A program made the translations under genes and the position numbers. 21,844 bases of DNA, from NCBI GenBank assembly GCA_040510075.1, contig JBEVJT010000282.1, positions 1 to 21,844 of the forward strand, read 5' to 3'. Below, piece by piece: positions 1 through 5,915 of this stretch (position 1 is the first letter of the stretch; every line of letters begins with the position of its first letter). This DNA comes from VAZQ01 sp040510075. GTDB lineage: Bacteria; Pseudomonadota; Alphaproteobacteria; Rhizobiales; Xanthobacteraceae. The notes beneath the pieces are model-generated. The model was not told where the DNA came from. It saw only the letters and a program-made list of their open reading frames with translations, and made no database searches.

Positions 1-990
1 CAGCTGCTGCCCTTCCTCAATCTTTCAAATCGAAACGACTTTATTTTAGTTGTTGGTTGGTTACTAGCTGCATTGCGTCCGCACGGTCCGTACCCGTTGC
101 TGGCAATAGCGGGGGAGCAGGGCTCGGCTAAAACAACTCTAACGAGAGTGTTGCGAGCGTTGATAGACCCCAATACGGCTCCAGTCAGATCTCTGCCACG
201 CGAAGAGCGCGAGCTGATGATCGCCGCGAACAATGGCCATGTACTTGCCTTCGAGAACTTGTCGGGATTGCCCCCCGCTCTATCCGACTCGTTTTGTCGT
301 CTGGCCAGTGGCGCAAGCTTTGCAGTGCGGCGCTTGTATACCAATGATGAGGAGATGCTTTTCCAGGCTGCCCGGCCGATAATCCTCAATGGAATCGAGG
401 AGGTTATTTCTCGACCGGATCTTGCAGATCGCGCGATCTTTCTGACCCTGCCAAGCGTTCTCGACGAGCAGCGTCGCCCCGAAAACGACTTTTGGCGAGA
501 ATTCGAACTCGCCCAGCCCAGCATCATCGGCGCTTTGCTGGATGCAAGCTCCTATGGTTTGCGAATGCTGCCCTCCATTCGTCCGATTTCCCTGCCGCGC
601 ATGGCTGATTTTGCCGTGTGGGCCTGCGCGTGTGAGGTCGCATTCTGGCCTCGCGGAACATTCATGCGGGCATTTAAGGAAAACCGGCGCTCGGCGATTC
701 AGAATGTAATCGATTCGGAACCGTTGGCCGCATACATCCGACATATGATGGCTGGACGGAGGTCGTGGACAGGCACTGCGTCTGATCTCTTGCGCGCTGC
801 CGAGGCTTTCACCGAGAACCCGCCAACAATGGGCTGGCCAAGAACTCCACGGGCCCTTGCCGGACGACTGCGCCGCTCGCAGACGTTCCTCAGGACGATT
901 GGCATTCAAATTGCTTTTGGTCGCGAAGGTCACACCGGAAATCGGATGATTACCATAACCACGGCTGCGGTTCAGAAGGACGCGGCATAG
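1..990 (+). CDS. Phage/plasmid-type ATP-binding (primase/helicase-like) protein, 5'-truncated by window edge
   Basis: The frame is open from base 1, so the gene begins outside the window. The TTG at base 73 is internal, because the 24 codons before it read as protein that runs smoothly into the domain. A P-loop, GEQGSAKT, lies near residues 38-45 counted from base 1. It is followed by a segment with FENLSGLPPALSDSFCRLASG that resembles a Walker B/sensor region of AAA-type ATPases. Such proteins occur in rhizobial and other proteobacterial phages, plasmids and integrative elements, usually annotated as ATP-binding or primase/helicase-like. The role in replication is inference. The gene ends at TAG 988-990, but the same frame stays open for another 75 codons, to TAG 1216. 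That stretch is Pro/Ala-rich and includes ADGADAN, so the TAG may have clipped a natural tail. VapBC follows on the same strand but has its own promoter. Confidence 0.75.
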   Translation, partial: QLLPFLNLSNRNDFILVVGWLLAALRPHGPYPLLAIAGEQGSAKTTLTRVLRALIDPNTAPVRSLPREERELMIAANNGHVLAFENLSGLPPALSDSFCRLASGASFAVRRLYTNDEEMLFQAARPIILNGIEEVISRPDLADRAIFLTLPSVLDEQRRPENDFWREFELAQPSIIGALLDASSYGLRMLPSIRPISLPRMADFAVWACACEVAFWPRGTFMRAFKENRRSAIQNVIDSEPLAAYIRHMMAGRRSWTGTASDLLRAAEAFTENPPTMGWPRTPRALAGRLRRSQTFLRTIGIQIAFGREGHTGNRMITITTAAVQKDAA

Positions 991-997
991 TCACCAC

Positions 998-1063
998 CGT
1001 CAGCACCGCCACCCCCGAAGGATGCCGGAAACGGTCCACGAAGCCACGCTGACGGTGCTGACG
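998..1063. repeat. Inverted repeat, 11-bp arms
   Basis: CGTCAGCACCG at 998-1008 is matched by CGGTGCTGACG at 1053-1063, with a 44-base loop. It lies just after the ATPase stop codon. It could fold in the transcript end, but there is no T-tract, so a terminator role is only a guess. Confidence 0.5.
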
Positions 1064-1206
1064 CAAATGGCGGAGCGACCATTCTCCTGTGGCCGATGAG
1101 AAGGCGTCCGGTTTGGAAGCCAGAAAACCGTGCATTTGGAATATGCGGTGTTGGACCAGGTCGAAAGGCCACGAACCCGGCGCTCATCGAAAGCCACTTG
1201 CGCGGA

Positions 1207-1235
1207 TTGACGTGGTAGCTTCTGGAAGCTACCAT
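1207..1235 (+). promoter_or_regulatory. vapBC promoter, predicted leaderless start
   Basis: TTGACG at 1207-1212 (5 of 6 to the -35 consensus) and TACCAT at 1230-1235 (4 of 6 to the -10 consensus) are separated by exactly 17 bp. Transcription would begin at about 1242, which is the A of the vapB ATG. There is no room for a Shine-Dalgarno site, so a leaderless mRNA is predicted. Confidence 0.6.
1213..1234. promoter_or_regulatory. VapB/VapBC operator palindrome
   Basis: TGGTAGCTTC (1213-1222) and GAAGCTACCA (1225-1234) form perfect 10-bp arms around TG. The palindrome covers the spacer and most of the -10 of the predicted promoter. That is the position expected for autorepression by an antitoxin or toxin-antitoxin complex, as is usual for type II modules. 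Confidence 0.7.
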
Positions 1236-1241
1236 GCTGCA

Positions 1242-1532
1242 ATGCGCTCGGTCGGCCTCAAGATCCTCAAGAACAAGCTGAGCGAATACGTGCGTATTGC
1301 TGCGAGCGGCGAAATCGTCTTGGTGACCGATCGCGACCGGGTCGTGGCGGAGCTGGGGCCCCCACAGGCCGGGCGCAGTACAGTTCTATCCGATGCTCTC
1401 CTGGCCGAATCGGTCCGAGAAGGTTGGGTGACGCCACCAATGATCGTTTCTGCCGACCCTCCACCGCGCAGACCGATTATGAAGTTGCGCGATCTCCTCA
1501 AGGATATCGAATCCGACCGAGAAGACCGGTGA
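1242..1532 (+). CDS. vapB: VapB-type antitoxin (Phd/YefM-like)
   Basis: A 96-aa protein beginning MRSVGLKILKNKLSEYVR. This is the typical N-terminal DNA-binding strand/helix of Phd/YefM-type antitoxins, followed by VLVTDRDRVVAELGPP. The acidic/basic C-terminal part (about 70-96, ending KLRDLLKDIESDREDR) would be the toxin-neutralising tail. The frame extends upstream to 1089, but ATG 1242 is chosen because family similarity begins there and because a promoter and operator sit immediately before it. The stop TGA 1530-1532 overlaps the vapC start GTG, a translational coupling typical of TA pairs. Expected role: binds VapC, blocks its nuclease activity and represses the operon. Confidence 0.85.
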   Translation: MRSVGLKILKNKLSEYVRIAASGEIVLVTDRDRVVAELGPPQAGRSTVLSDALLAESVREGWVTPPMIVSADPPPRRPIMKLRDLLKDIESDREDR

Positions 1533-1915
1533 TCTACCTCGACAGCTCTGTCGCGCTCGCCCATCTTTTTGCAGAAGACCGCGTGTTGTCCAAATCCATT
1601 TGGCAGCAACCGCTCATTTCGAGCCGGCTTCTCGAGTATGAGGTGTGGAATCGTATTCACGCGCGCGGTCTTGGATCCAGTCATGGGGATGCCGCTCGCG
1701 CGCTGATCGGTCGCGTGGCACTGATCGAAATGACGCCGCCAGTTCTTGGGCGAGCATTGGAGCCCTTTATTATCTCAGTGCGCACACTTGATGCGCTGCA
1801 TCTGGCGTCTATCGAGTACATTCGTTCGCGTATGCAGCTCATCGAGCTTGCGAGTTTTGATGAACGCTTGCTTGCTGCTGCACGCGCCCTCGATGTCCCG
1901 ATTTGTCAATTGTAG
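1529..1915 (+). CDS. vapC: VapC PIN-domain toxin (ribonuclease)
   Basis: A 128-aa PIN-domain protein. The GTG at 1529 overlaps the vapB stop by three bases, and the protein then begins IYLDSSVALAH, as VapC proteins do. All expected acidic metal ligands are visible: D5 (YLDSS), E36/E38 (LLEYEVWNR), D88 (TLDALHLAS) and D111 (SFDERLLAAA). The toxin therefore looks catalytically intact and full length. VapC toxins are Mg-dependent endoribonucleases that cut specific tRNAs or rRNA. The substrate cannot be read from the sequence. An intact toxin inside otherwise decayed accessory DNA fits an addiction module that outlives its element. Confidence 0.9.
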   Translation: MIYLDSSVALAHLFAEDRVLSKSIWQQPLISSRLLEYEVWNRIHARGLGSSHGDAARALIGRVALIEMTPPVLGRALEPFIISVRTLDALHLASIEYIRSRMQLIELASFDERLLAAARALDVPICQL

Positions 1916-1992
1916 GTCCAGCCGATCGTTTGCGAGCACGTAGTCCGGTTAGTCGGCCGGCAAATTGACTGGAGAAAGAATGACAACTGACC

Positions 1993-2013
1993 CTCACGAT
2001 CGTGGTTCGTGAG
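1993..2013. repeat. Small hairpin downstream of vapC
   Basis: CTCACGA (1993-1999) and TCGTGAG (2007-2013) form a 7-bp stem with a 7-base loop, 78 bp after the vapC stop. No T-tract follows. It may stabilise or end the vapBC transcript, or the converging minus-strand transcript, but this is weak. Confidence 0.35.
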
Positions 2014-2049
2014 CGGCTACCGTAGAGCGCATTCGTCGTGAGTAGCGTT

Positions 2050-2397
2050 TCAGCCTTCCGGGCTCTCCTGGCCATCGGCAATGACAGCGCTTAGCTCGGC
2101 GTCCACGCGTGCCTGTCTCCCGACTGGATCACCCAATCGCATAATCAGTTTACGTGATTGCTGCACCAGATTGCGCAGACGCTTGCGCTCCGCGATAGCC
2201 TTGCGGGTATAGAGCCCAGACTTCAGCGCGTTCTTGTTGCCGCGCGGGGCCCCGGATCCCATGGCCCCTCCGTGCATGCGGCAGCGCTTCTTGCTATGCA
2301 CTGAGGGGGACCTACAGGGCTTTCCCGAACGGGTCTTAGCGCCACAGCGCTGGCTCGAAAGCATAGGCGCGACGTTGCGCCTATGCTCACTGCTCAT
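2050..2397 (-). CDS. HGG-motif small protein of rhizobial mobile DNA
   Basis: A 115-aa basic protein of unknown function. The core contains CGAKTRSGKPC at 18-28, then RCRMHGGAMGSGAPRGNKNA at about 38-57. It is recognisable as the family called HGGxSTGP-motif proteins, found in rhizobial and phage-related regions. C18, C28, C39 and H42 are spaced so that they could bind zinc, which is my inference. A basic helical region follows (about 64-90, AIAERKRLRNLVQQSRKLI). The ATG at 2397 lies one base after the stop of the upstream gene (TAA 2401-2399), so the two are probably translationally coupled. A second start, MLSSQRCG (M12), is possible. From memory, the same two-gene order recurs in Bradyrhizobium-type genomes, which would support a shared role. 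Confidence 0.75.
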   Translation of the reverse strand: MSSEHRRNVAPMLSSQRCGAKTRSGKPCRSPSVHSKKRCRMHGGAMGSGAPRGNKNALKSGLYTRKAIAERKRLRNLVQQSRKLIMRLGDPVGRQARVDAELSAVIADGQESPEG

Positions 2398-2398
2398 G

Positions 2399-2947
2399 TT
2401 AATGCTGCGGGCCTGCCCTATCGGCGATGCGCTCTTTAGTCGGCCTTAGCGACATGCGCTCTTTAGTCGGCCTAATTGGGAAGCCACGACCGTTCGCCTT
2501 TGCAGGGAGTGGTCGGGATGCCACAGCGTCTGAACGCGTAGTTTCGCTCGGCGAGTGTGTGACATTGCCAATTACTGCTTGACCACCATCTGCGACAGAA
2601 ACGTTCTCCACCGTCTGTGGGCCATCCCCGCGGTACCGCTTCAGGCATTCAATCTGGCTGGCAAAGGCTCGGATGAGCTTAATGAATGTACGCTCCGCAC
2701 TGTCCACCTCAAGCACGTTGATGGCTGAAGCGAGGCGACATGCAAGCCTCATGCTCGCGACATGCACCGCGGCCATTTGGGCCCCCAGCATAGCCTCGAC
2801 TTGGTCCCTGGGCTTAAGACCTTTGACAACCGATAGCATGAAATCTAATCCGCGCTTTTCGAACTCCCCTTCTGGCGTGTTTACTACTTGAAGATAAGAT
2901 ATAAGGCCATCCAGAAAATCCTTATCGGCTGTGCCCACGGCTTCCAT
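2399..2947 (-). CDS. Conserved accessory protein, C-terminal part of a stop-interrupted gene
   Basis: The 182-aa reading contains a conserved helical core (about 30-110: FMLSVVKGLKPRDQVEAMLGAQ, then AERTFIKLIRAFASQIECLKRYR) and VENVSVADGGQAVIGNVTH near 113-131. Similar proteins are familiar from Rhizobiales accessory regions, next to the HGG-motif gene, and have no known function. The ATG at 2947 has no Shine-Dalgarno. The frame continues upstream without a stop for 13 codons to TAA 2989-2987, and beyond that the 94-codon ORF is in exactly the same frame. This is therefore probably the back part of one ~290-codon gene broken by a nonsense codon. The C-terminus carries a duplicated 9-residue unit (RPTKERMSL, RPTKERIAD). 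Function unknown. Confidence 0.6.
   Translation of the reverse strand: MEAVGTADKDFLDGLISYLQVVNTPEGEFEKRGLDFMLSVVKGLKPRDQVEAMLGAQMAAVHVASMRLACRLASAINVLEVDSAERTFIKLIRAFASQIECLKRYRGDGPQTVENVSVADGGQAVIGNVTHSPSETTRSDAVASRPLPAKANGRGFPIRPTKERMSLRPTKERIADRAGPQH
2427..2473. repeat. Tandem 27-bp repeat in a coding region
   Basis: An identical 20-base unit, starting ATGCGCTCTTTAGTCGG, occurs at 2427-2446 and 2454-2473, so the period is 27 bp. It lies inside the minus-strand gene near its stop and encodes two in-frame copies of RPTKER plus three residues. This is consistent with a recent slippage duplication that kept the frame. Confidence 0.8.
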
Positions 2948-2986
2948 GAGAAGTATTCGGCCGATCTTCTCGTCGTCATAATCTAA

Positions 2987-3271
2987 TTATAATTTTACGA
3001 CTTCCTCGCTTTCCGCGGAAGTGTCTAGCTCCATTTTTACACGTGGAACTGACCCACGCCGAGCCATAGATTTTTTCAACACATCGAGTTCTTCGGGCGT
3101 AGGCTTACGATTAGTTTCTGGGAAAGGTTGCTCTAGCCAGTGTTGGGCACGAACTGTCGTTTCGGGAAGTTCTTTAACCGAAGGCTCCCGATCGTTTGTT
3201 CGCCGAGGTTGCTCCGTCGACTTTGCATTACATTGCGTAATCCTTTCCCGCTTCGTCCTGTTCGTAGTCAT
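2987..3271 (-). CDS. N-terminal part of the stop-interrupted accessory gene
   Basis: A 94-aa basic, hydrophilic reading (MTTNRTKRERITQCNAKS at the start). The ATG at 3271 is preceded by AGGAG at a workable distance of nine bases, so this is a real start. It contains EELDVLKKSMARRGSVPRVKMEL near 62-83 and ends at TAA 2989-2987. The downstream 182-codon ORF is in the same frame with only 13 open codons between, reading LDYDDEKIGRILL straight into MEAVGTADKDFLD. In the homologues I remember, a basic N-terminal part with a PRMKV-like motif leads directly into that segment. The natural protein is therefore most likely about 290 aa and this allele is interrupted. A 10-bp palindrome, CTACATGTAG (3311-3320), lies upstream and might be regulatory. 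Confidence 0.55.
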   Translation of the reverse strand: MTTNRTKRERITQCNAKSTEQPRRTNDREPSVKELPETTVRAQHWLEQPFPETNRKPTPEELDVLKKSMARRGSVPRVKMELDTSAESEEVVKL

Positions 3272-3577
3272 TTCGCACTACTCCTGTTACATTTGCTCGC
3301 GCCCGTCGTACTACATGTAGATATTTCCCCAGTCCCTACAACAAGGGGTATGGATGCGAGCAGTAACTTTGCATGGGGTTGTTTTTCAATTTTTTTGGTG
3401 AGCGGCACGAGCATCCCACCAGCGGAAGACAAAGTCTCGCCATTTCAGGACTGCAGGCCCAAGCTTTTGTATGCCGCACTGGATTGCGCCAACAGGGACG
3501 CGCCCACGCAACAAGCCCAGCTCAAGCCCACAATTGGCCTTTGATATATTTGATGGTGTTGATCGAAAGGTACCCGG

Positions 3578-3598
3578 ACGGCTCGCTGCACGAGCCGT
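3578..3598. repeat. Hairpin, 8-bp stem
   Basis: ACGGCTCG (3578-3585) and CGAGCCGT (3591-3598) pair perfectly around a 5-base loop. It lies 56 bp beyond the stop codon of the murJ remnant in the minus-strand direction, so it could be the old terminator of that copy. There is no clear T-run. Confidence 0.4.
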
Positions 3599-3653
3599 TA
3601 CAGATTCACTTCTTTGCTTCCCTGATCTAAGGAAGAGCTTGAGCCTCTGATAC

Positions 3654-3735
3654 TTATTTGATCCGGCCTCGCTGCAGGGCCGCCACCCACCGCTTACCGA
3701 ACAGCGCAAGCACCGCCCCGCAATAGGGCCACGGC
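3654..3735 (-). pseudogene. Frameshifted remnant of a second murJ 3' end
   Basis: Read on the minus strand, this segment encodes AVA, then YCGAVLALFGKRWVAALQ, then RGRIK and a TAA stop. The intact MurJ at 3978 ends AVAYGGAVMAMFGKKWIAALQRGRT. Of the 24 aligned residues up to GR, 19 are identical, and four of the five differences are conservative (M/L twice, K/R, I/V). One extra base within 3726-3728 breaks the frame between AVA and YCG. Further upstream the similarity fades. Many differences lie at third codon positions, so this is an old or foreign copy rather than a fresh duplication. It lies about 240 bp downstream of the intact murJ, in the same orientation. Confidence 0.8.
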
Positions 3736-3897
3736 TTGCGGGCAAACGTTTTCGGTTTTGGCAGAACGAAGCCAAAAAGACTAAGCGCTTCAATGGCCGG
3801 TTGGGCTTGCCCTTAGCTATGCGGACTGATCGCCGAGAACATCAGTTCTCGATTGGATCTCGCAGACCACGGGGATATTTCTGACGCTGCTAAGCGT

Positions 3898-3917
3898 TGC
3901 CGACAAGAAAGTCGGCA
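3898..3917 (-). terminator. Hairpin downstream of murJ, possible terminator
   Basis: TGCCGAC (3898-3904) and GTCGGCA (3911-3917) form a 7-bp stem with a 6-base loop, about 60 bp beyond the murJ stop on the minus strand. There is no U-tract after it, so termination is only suggested by position. Confidence 0.35.
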
Positions 3918-3977
3918 GCGAATTGGGAACCGCTCACTGTGCTCTGCACAACAAGAGGAGGATAGGCAGCGCGAAGC

Positions 3978-5513
3978 TTATGTCCGACCCCGCTGCAGCG
4001 CCGCGATCCATTTCTTCCCGAACATCGCCATCACCGCCCCGCCATAGGCCACGGCGCCGAATCCTCCCAGAAGAGCGAGCGTGGGCACGTCGTGACGCGG
4101 CGCTCCTCGGGGCCACAGGCGCGCCAAGCCTAAGTCCGCGGCGAGCAGCACGAGCGCAAGGACCACGGCTGCAATCAACAGGCGTGCGGCCGAGCCGCGA
4201 AGGCCCGCTTCGAATGAAAGAAAACCCCGGCGCGTGGCAAACCAGGCGACCAGGCCGAGATTGATCCAGGCGCCAATGGACGTCGCGAGCGCAAGCCCCA
4301 CCTGAGCCAGCGGTCCCATGAGCGCGAGCTTGAACATCACGTTGACCGCAACCGCGATCAGCGATGCCTTGACCGGAGTGGCCGTGTCTCCGCGCGCCAG
4401 AAAGGGTGCGGTGAAGCTGCGAATGAGCACGAATGGGAGCAAGCCGAGCGCGTAGGCGGCGAGCGTTTGGGCGGCCGCATGCGCATCGACCGCGGTGAAC
4501 GCGCCGCGCATGAACAGCGCACGCATGATGAGATCGGGCACGAACAGGAATGCGACCAGGCAAGGCAGTGCGAGCAGCAAGGTCAATTCGATGGCCCGCG
4601 TCTGTGCGCGGCGCGCGCCTTGCTCATCGCCCGCGGCGATGCGCGAGGTCATCTCCGGCAACAGCACGGTGCCGACCGCAATCCCGATCACGCCGATGGG
4701 GAGCTGATTGAGCCGGTCTGCGTAATAGAGCGCCGACAATGCTCCCGCGGAAAGAAAGCTCGCGATGATGGTATCGGCAAACAACGCGATCTGCAGCCCG
4801 GCCGAGCCGACGGTGGCGGGCGCGAGCGCCTTGAAGAACCGGCGCACGTCCTCGTCCCATCTGGGCGCGCGAAACACCGGAAAGACGCCGTTGCGCAGGA
4901 CATCGCCCCCGACGAGCAAAAATTCGAGAACGCCGGCTATCAACACGCCCCAAGCGGCGGCGTGGCCCGGTGTGGGAAAGAACGCGGCCAGGGCGAGGGT
5001 CATCATCATCGAGAGATTAAGAAGAATGGGCGCGGCCGCCGGCGCGGCGAAACGCGCGAGCGCATTGAGAATGCCGCCGTAGAGTGTCACCAGCGAAACG
5101 AGCAGGAGATAGGGGAACGTTATGCGCGTGAGGTCGACGGCAAGCACAAAGCGCGAAGGGTCCTCGGAAAAGCCCGGCGCAAGTAACCTGATCAACACGG
5201 GCGTAAACAGCAACGCAAGCGCAAGGAGAACGATCTGCGCGGCGAAAAGAAGCGCAAACACCCGATCGGCGAACAGGCCGGCGCAAGCGCCGCCTTCCTG
5301 TTGGCGAATGCGCGCATAGGCGGGCACGAAGGCGGAGTTGAAAGCGCCTTCGGCAAAAATCGCCCGGAAATGATTGGGCAGGCGCAGCGCCACGAAGAAC
5401 GCATCGGCCACCGGTCCGGCGCCGAGAATGGCTGCGAGCAGCACGTCGCGCGCAAAACCGGTGATGCGCGACAGGAGGGTCAGCCCGCCGACCGTGAATA
5501 TGCGCCCGATCAT
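3978..5513 (-). CDS. murJ: Lipid II flippase MurJ
   Basis: A 511-aa, strongly hydrophobic protein of the usual MurJ length with about 14 membrane segments. The N-terminus has the family signature: GGLTLLSRITGFARDVLLAA near 9-28, then ADAFFVALRLPNHFRAIFAE near 36-55, then GAFNSAFVPAYAR. MurJ (MOP exporter superfamily) moves lipid II across the inner membrane for peptidoglycan synthesis. ATG at 5513 is chosen because the signature begins at once. It appears to be transcribed alone, with parE about 400 bp upstream on the same strand. The gene looks intact. A diverged, frameshifted copy of its last 24 codons lies downstream at 3654-3735. Confidence 0.97.
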   Translation of the reverse strand: MIGRIFTVGGLTLLSRITGFARDVLLAAILGAGPVADAFFVALRLPNHFRAIFAEGAFNSAFVPAYARIRQQEGGACAGLFADRVFALLFAAQIVLLALALLFTPVLIRLLAPGFSEDPSRFVLAVDLTRITFPYLLLVSLVTLYGGILNALARFAAPAAAPILLNLSMMMTLALAAFFPTPGHAAAWGVLIAGVLEFLLVGGDVLRNGVFPVFRAPRWDEDVRRFFKALAPATVGSAGLQIALFADTIIASFLSAGALSALYYADRLNQLPIGVIGIAVGTVLLPEMTSRIAAGDEQGARRAQTRAIELTLLLALPCLVAFLFVPDLIMRALFMRGAFTAVDAHAAAQTLAAYALGLLPFVLIRSFTAPFLARGDTATPVKASLIAVAVNVMFKLALMGPLAQVGLALATSIGAWINLGLVAWFATRRGFLSFEAGLRGSAARLLIAAVVLALVLLAADLGLARLWPRGAPRHDVPTLALLGGFGAVAYGGAVMAMFGKKWIAALQRGRT

Positions 5514-5915
5514 GATGCAACCAGGGTCATGGATCCAATGCTTGCCTCACATCATGGCATTATCGGTATCCAACTGCCCTCCAGTAGTCTGCCGATGAAA
5601 CAATTGTGGCCGCGTGAGCCCCGGATTTCGCTTCCGCCTTCGCGCTCCGCGCTTCGGCGGACTTAAGCCCGCCATAGCTCGCAATGCGAGCGGAGGCGGG
5701 CCGCTCAATCCGGGCTACCACCCCGGTGGAAAACTTGGATAACGGCTTTATTTGCTGGACTCGGGCTCACCGGGCGCTAGGCTAACATTCGCTCGGGCGA
5801 GCACGTGGCAAAGAGCAGGGTCACAGACTGCAAGCCCTGTCGCGCCGCCTTTACATGCGCGTCTGATTGTGCCGCCCGAACGCTTTTTGACCCATAATGA
5901 AAAAGGATTCGGCGA
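5514..5915. other. 402-bp intergenic region between parE and murJ
   Basis: No plausible gene. The centre is occupied by a palindromic repeat (5616-5717). The remainder, 5718-5915, contains no recognisable family, and its short ORFs look random. The murJ promoter should lie within the first ~100 bp upstream of 5513, but no convincing box pair was found. Confidence 0.6.
5616..5717. repeat. Composite palindromic intergenic repeat (CCCGGATT arms)
   Basis: Outer arms are CCCGGATT at 5620-5627 and AATCCGGG at 5707-5714. Inside are two more stems: TCCGCC/GGCGGA (5633-5638, 5656-5661) and GCTCGC-AAT-GCGAGC flanked by CCCGCC/GGCGGG (about 5668-5700). The cloverleaf layout resembles multi-copy intergenic elements of Proteobacteria that carry the word TAGCCCGGATT. 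It is non-coding. Confidence 0.65.

Larger units (their letters stand above)
3272..3977. other. 706-bp region without an intact gene
   Basis: Open readings here (for example 3140-3544 plus and 3386-3793 minus) have no recognisable family and no ribosome sites. The stretch holds the upstream region of the 3271 start, T-rich DNA at about 3380-3398, a strong hairpin at 3578-3598, a degraded murJ 3' fragment at 3654-3735 and another hairpin at 3898-3917. It reads as a junction between accessory DNA and core chromosome. Confidence 0.6.

Noticed and set aside
3373..3630. Possible transposase fragment (LMVLIERYPDGSLHEPLQ) on the plus strand
   Set aside because: It faintly recalls the C-terminal part of some transposases, but there is no second motif, no terminal repeat and no conserved catalytic residue.
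3386..3793. 135-codon minus-strand ORF in the accessory/core junction
   Set aside because: No family and no ribosome site. Part of it runs through the murJ remnant in the wrong frame.
4467..5186. 239-codon plus-strand ORF opposite murJ
   Set aside because: It lies wholly antisense to murJ, is rich in Arg, Glu and Gly as expected for the mirror of a GC-rich hydrophobic gene, and has no ribosome site or family resemblance.
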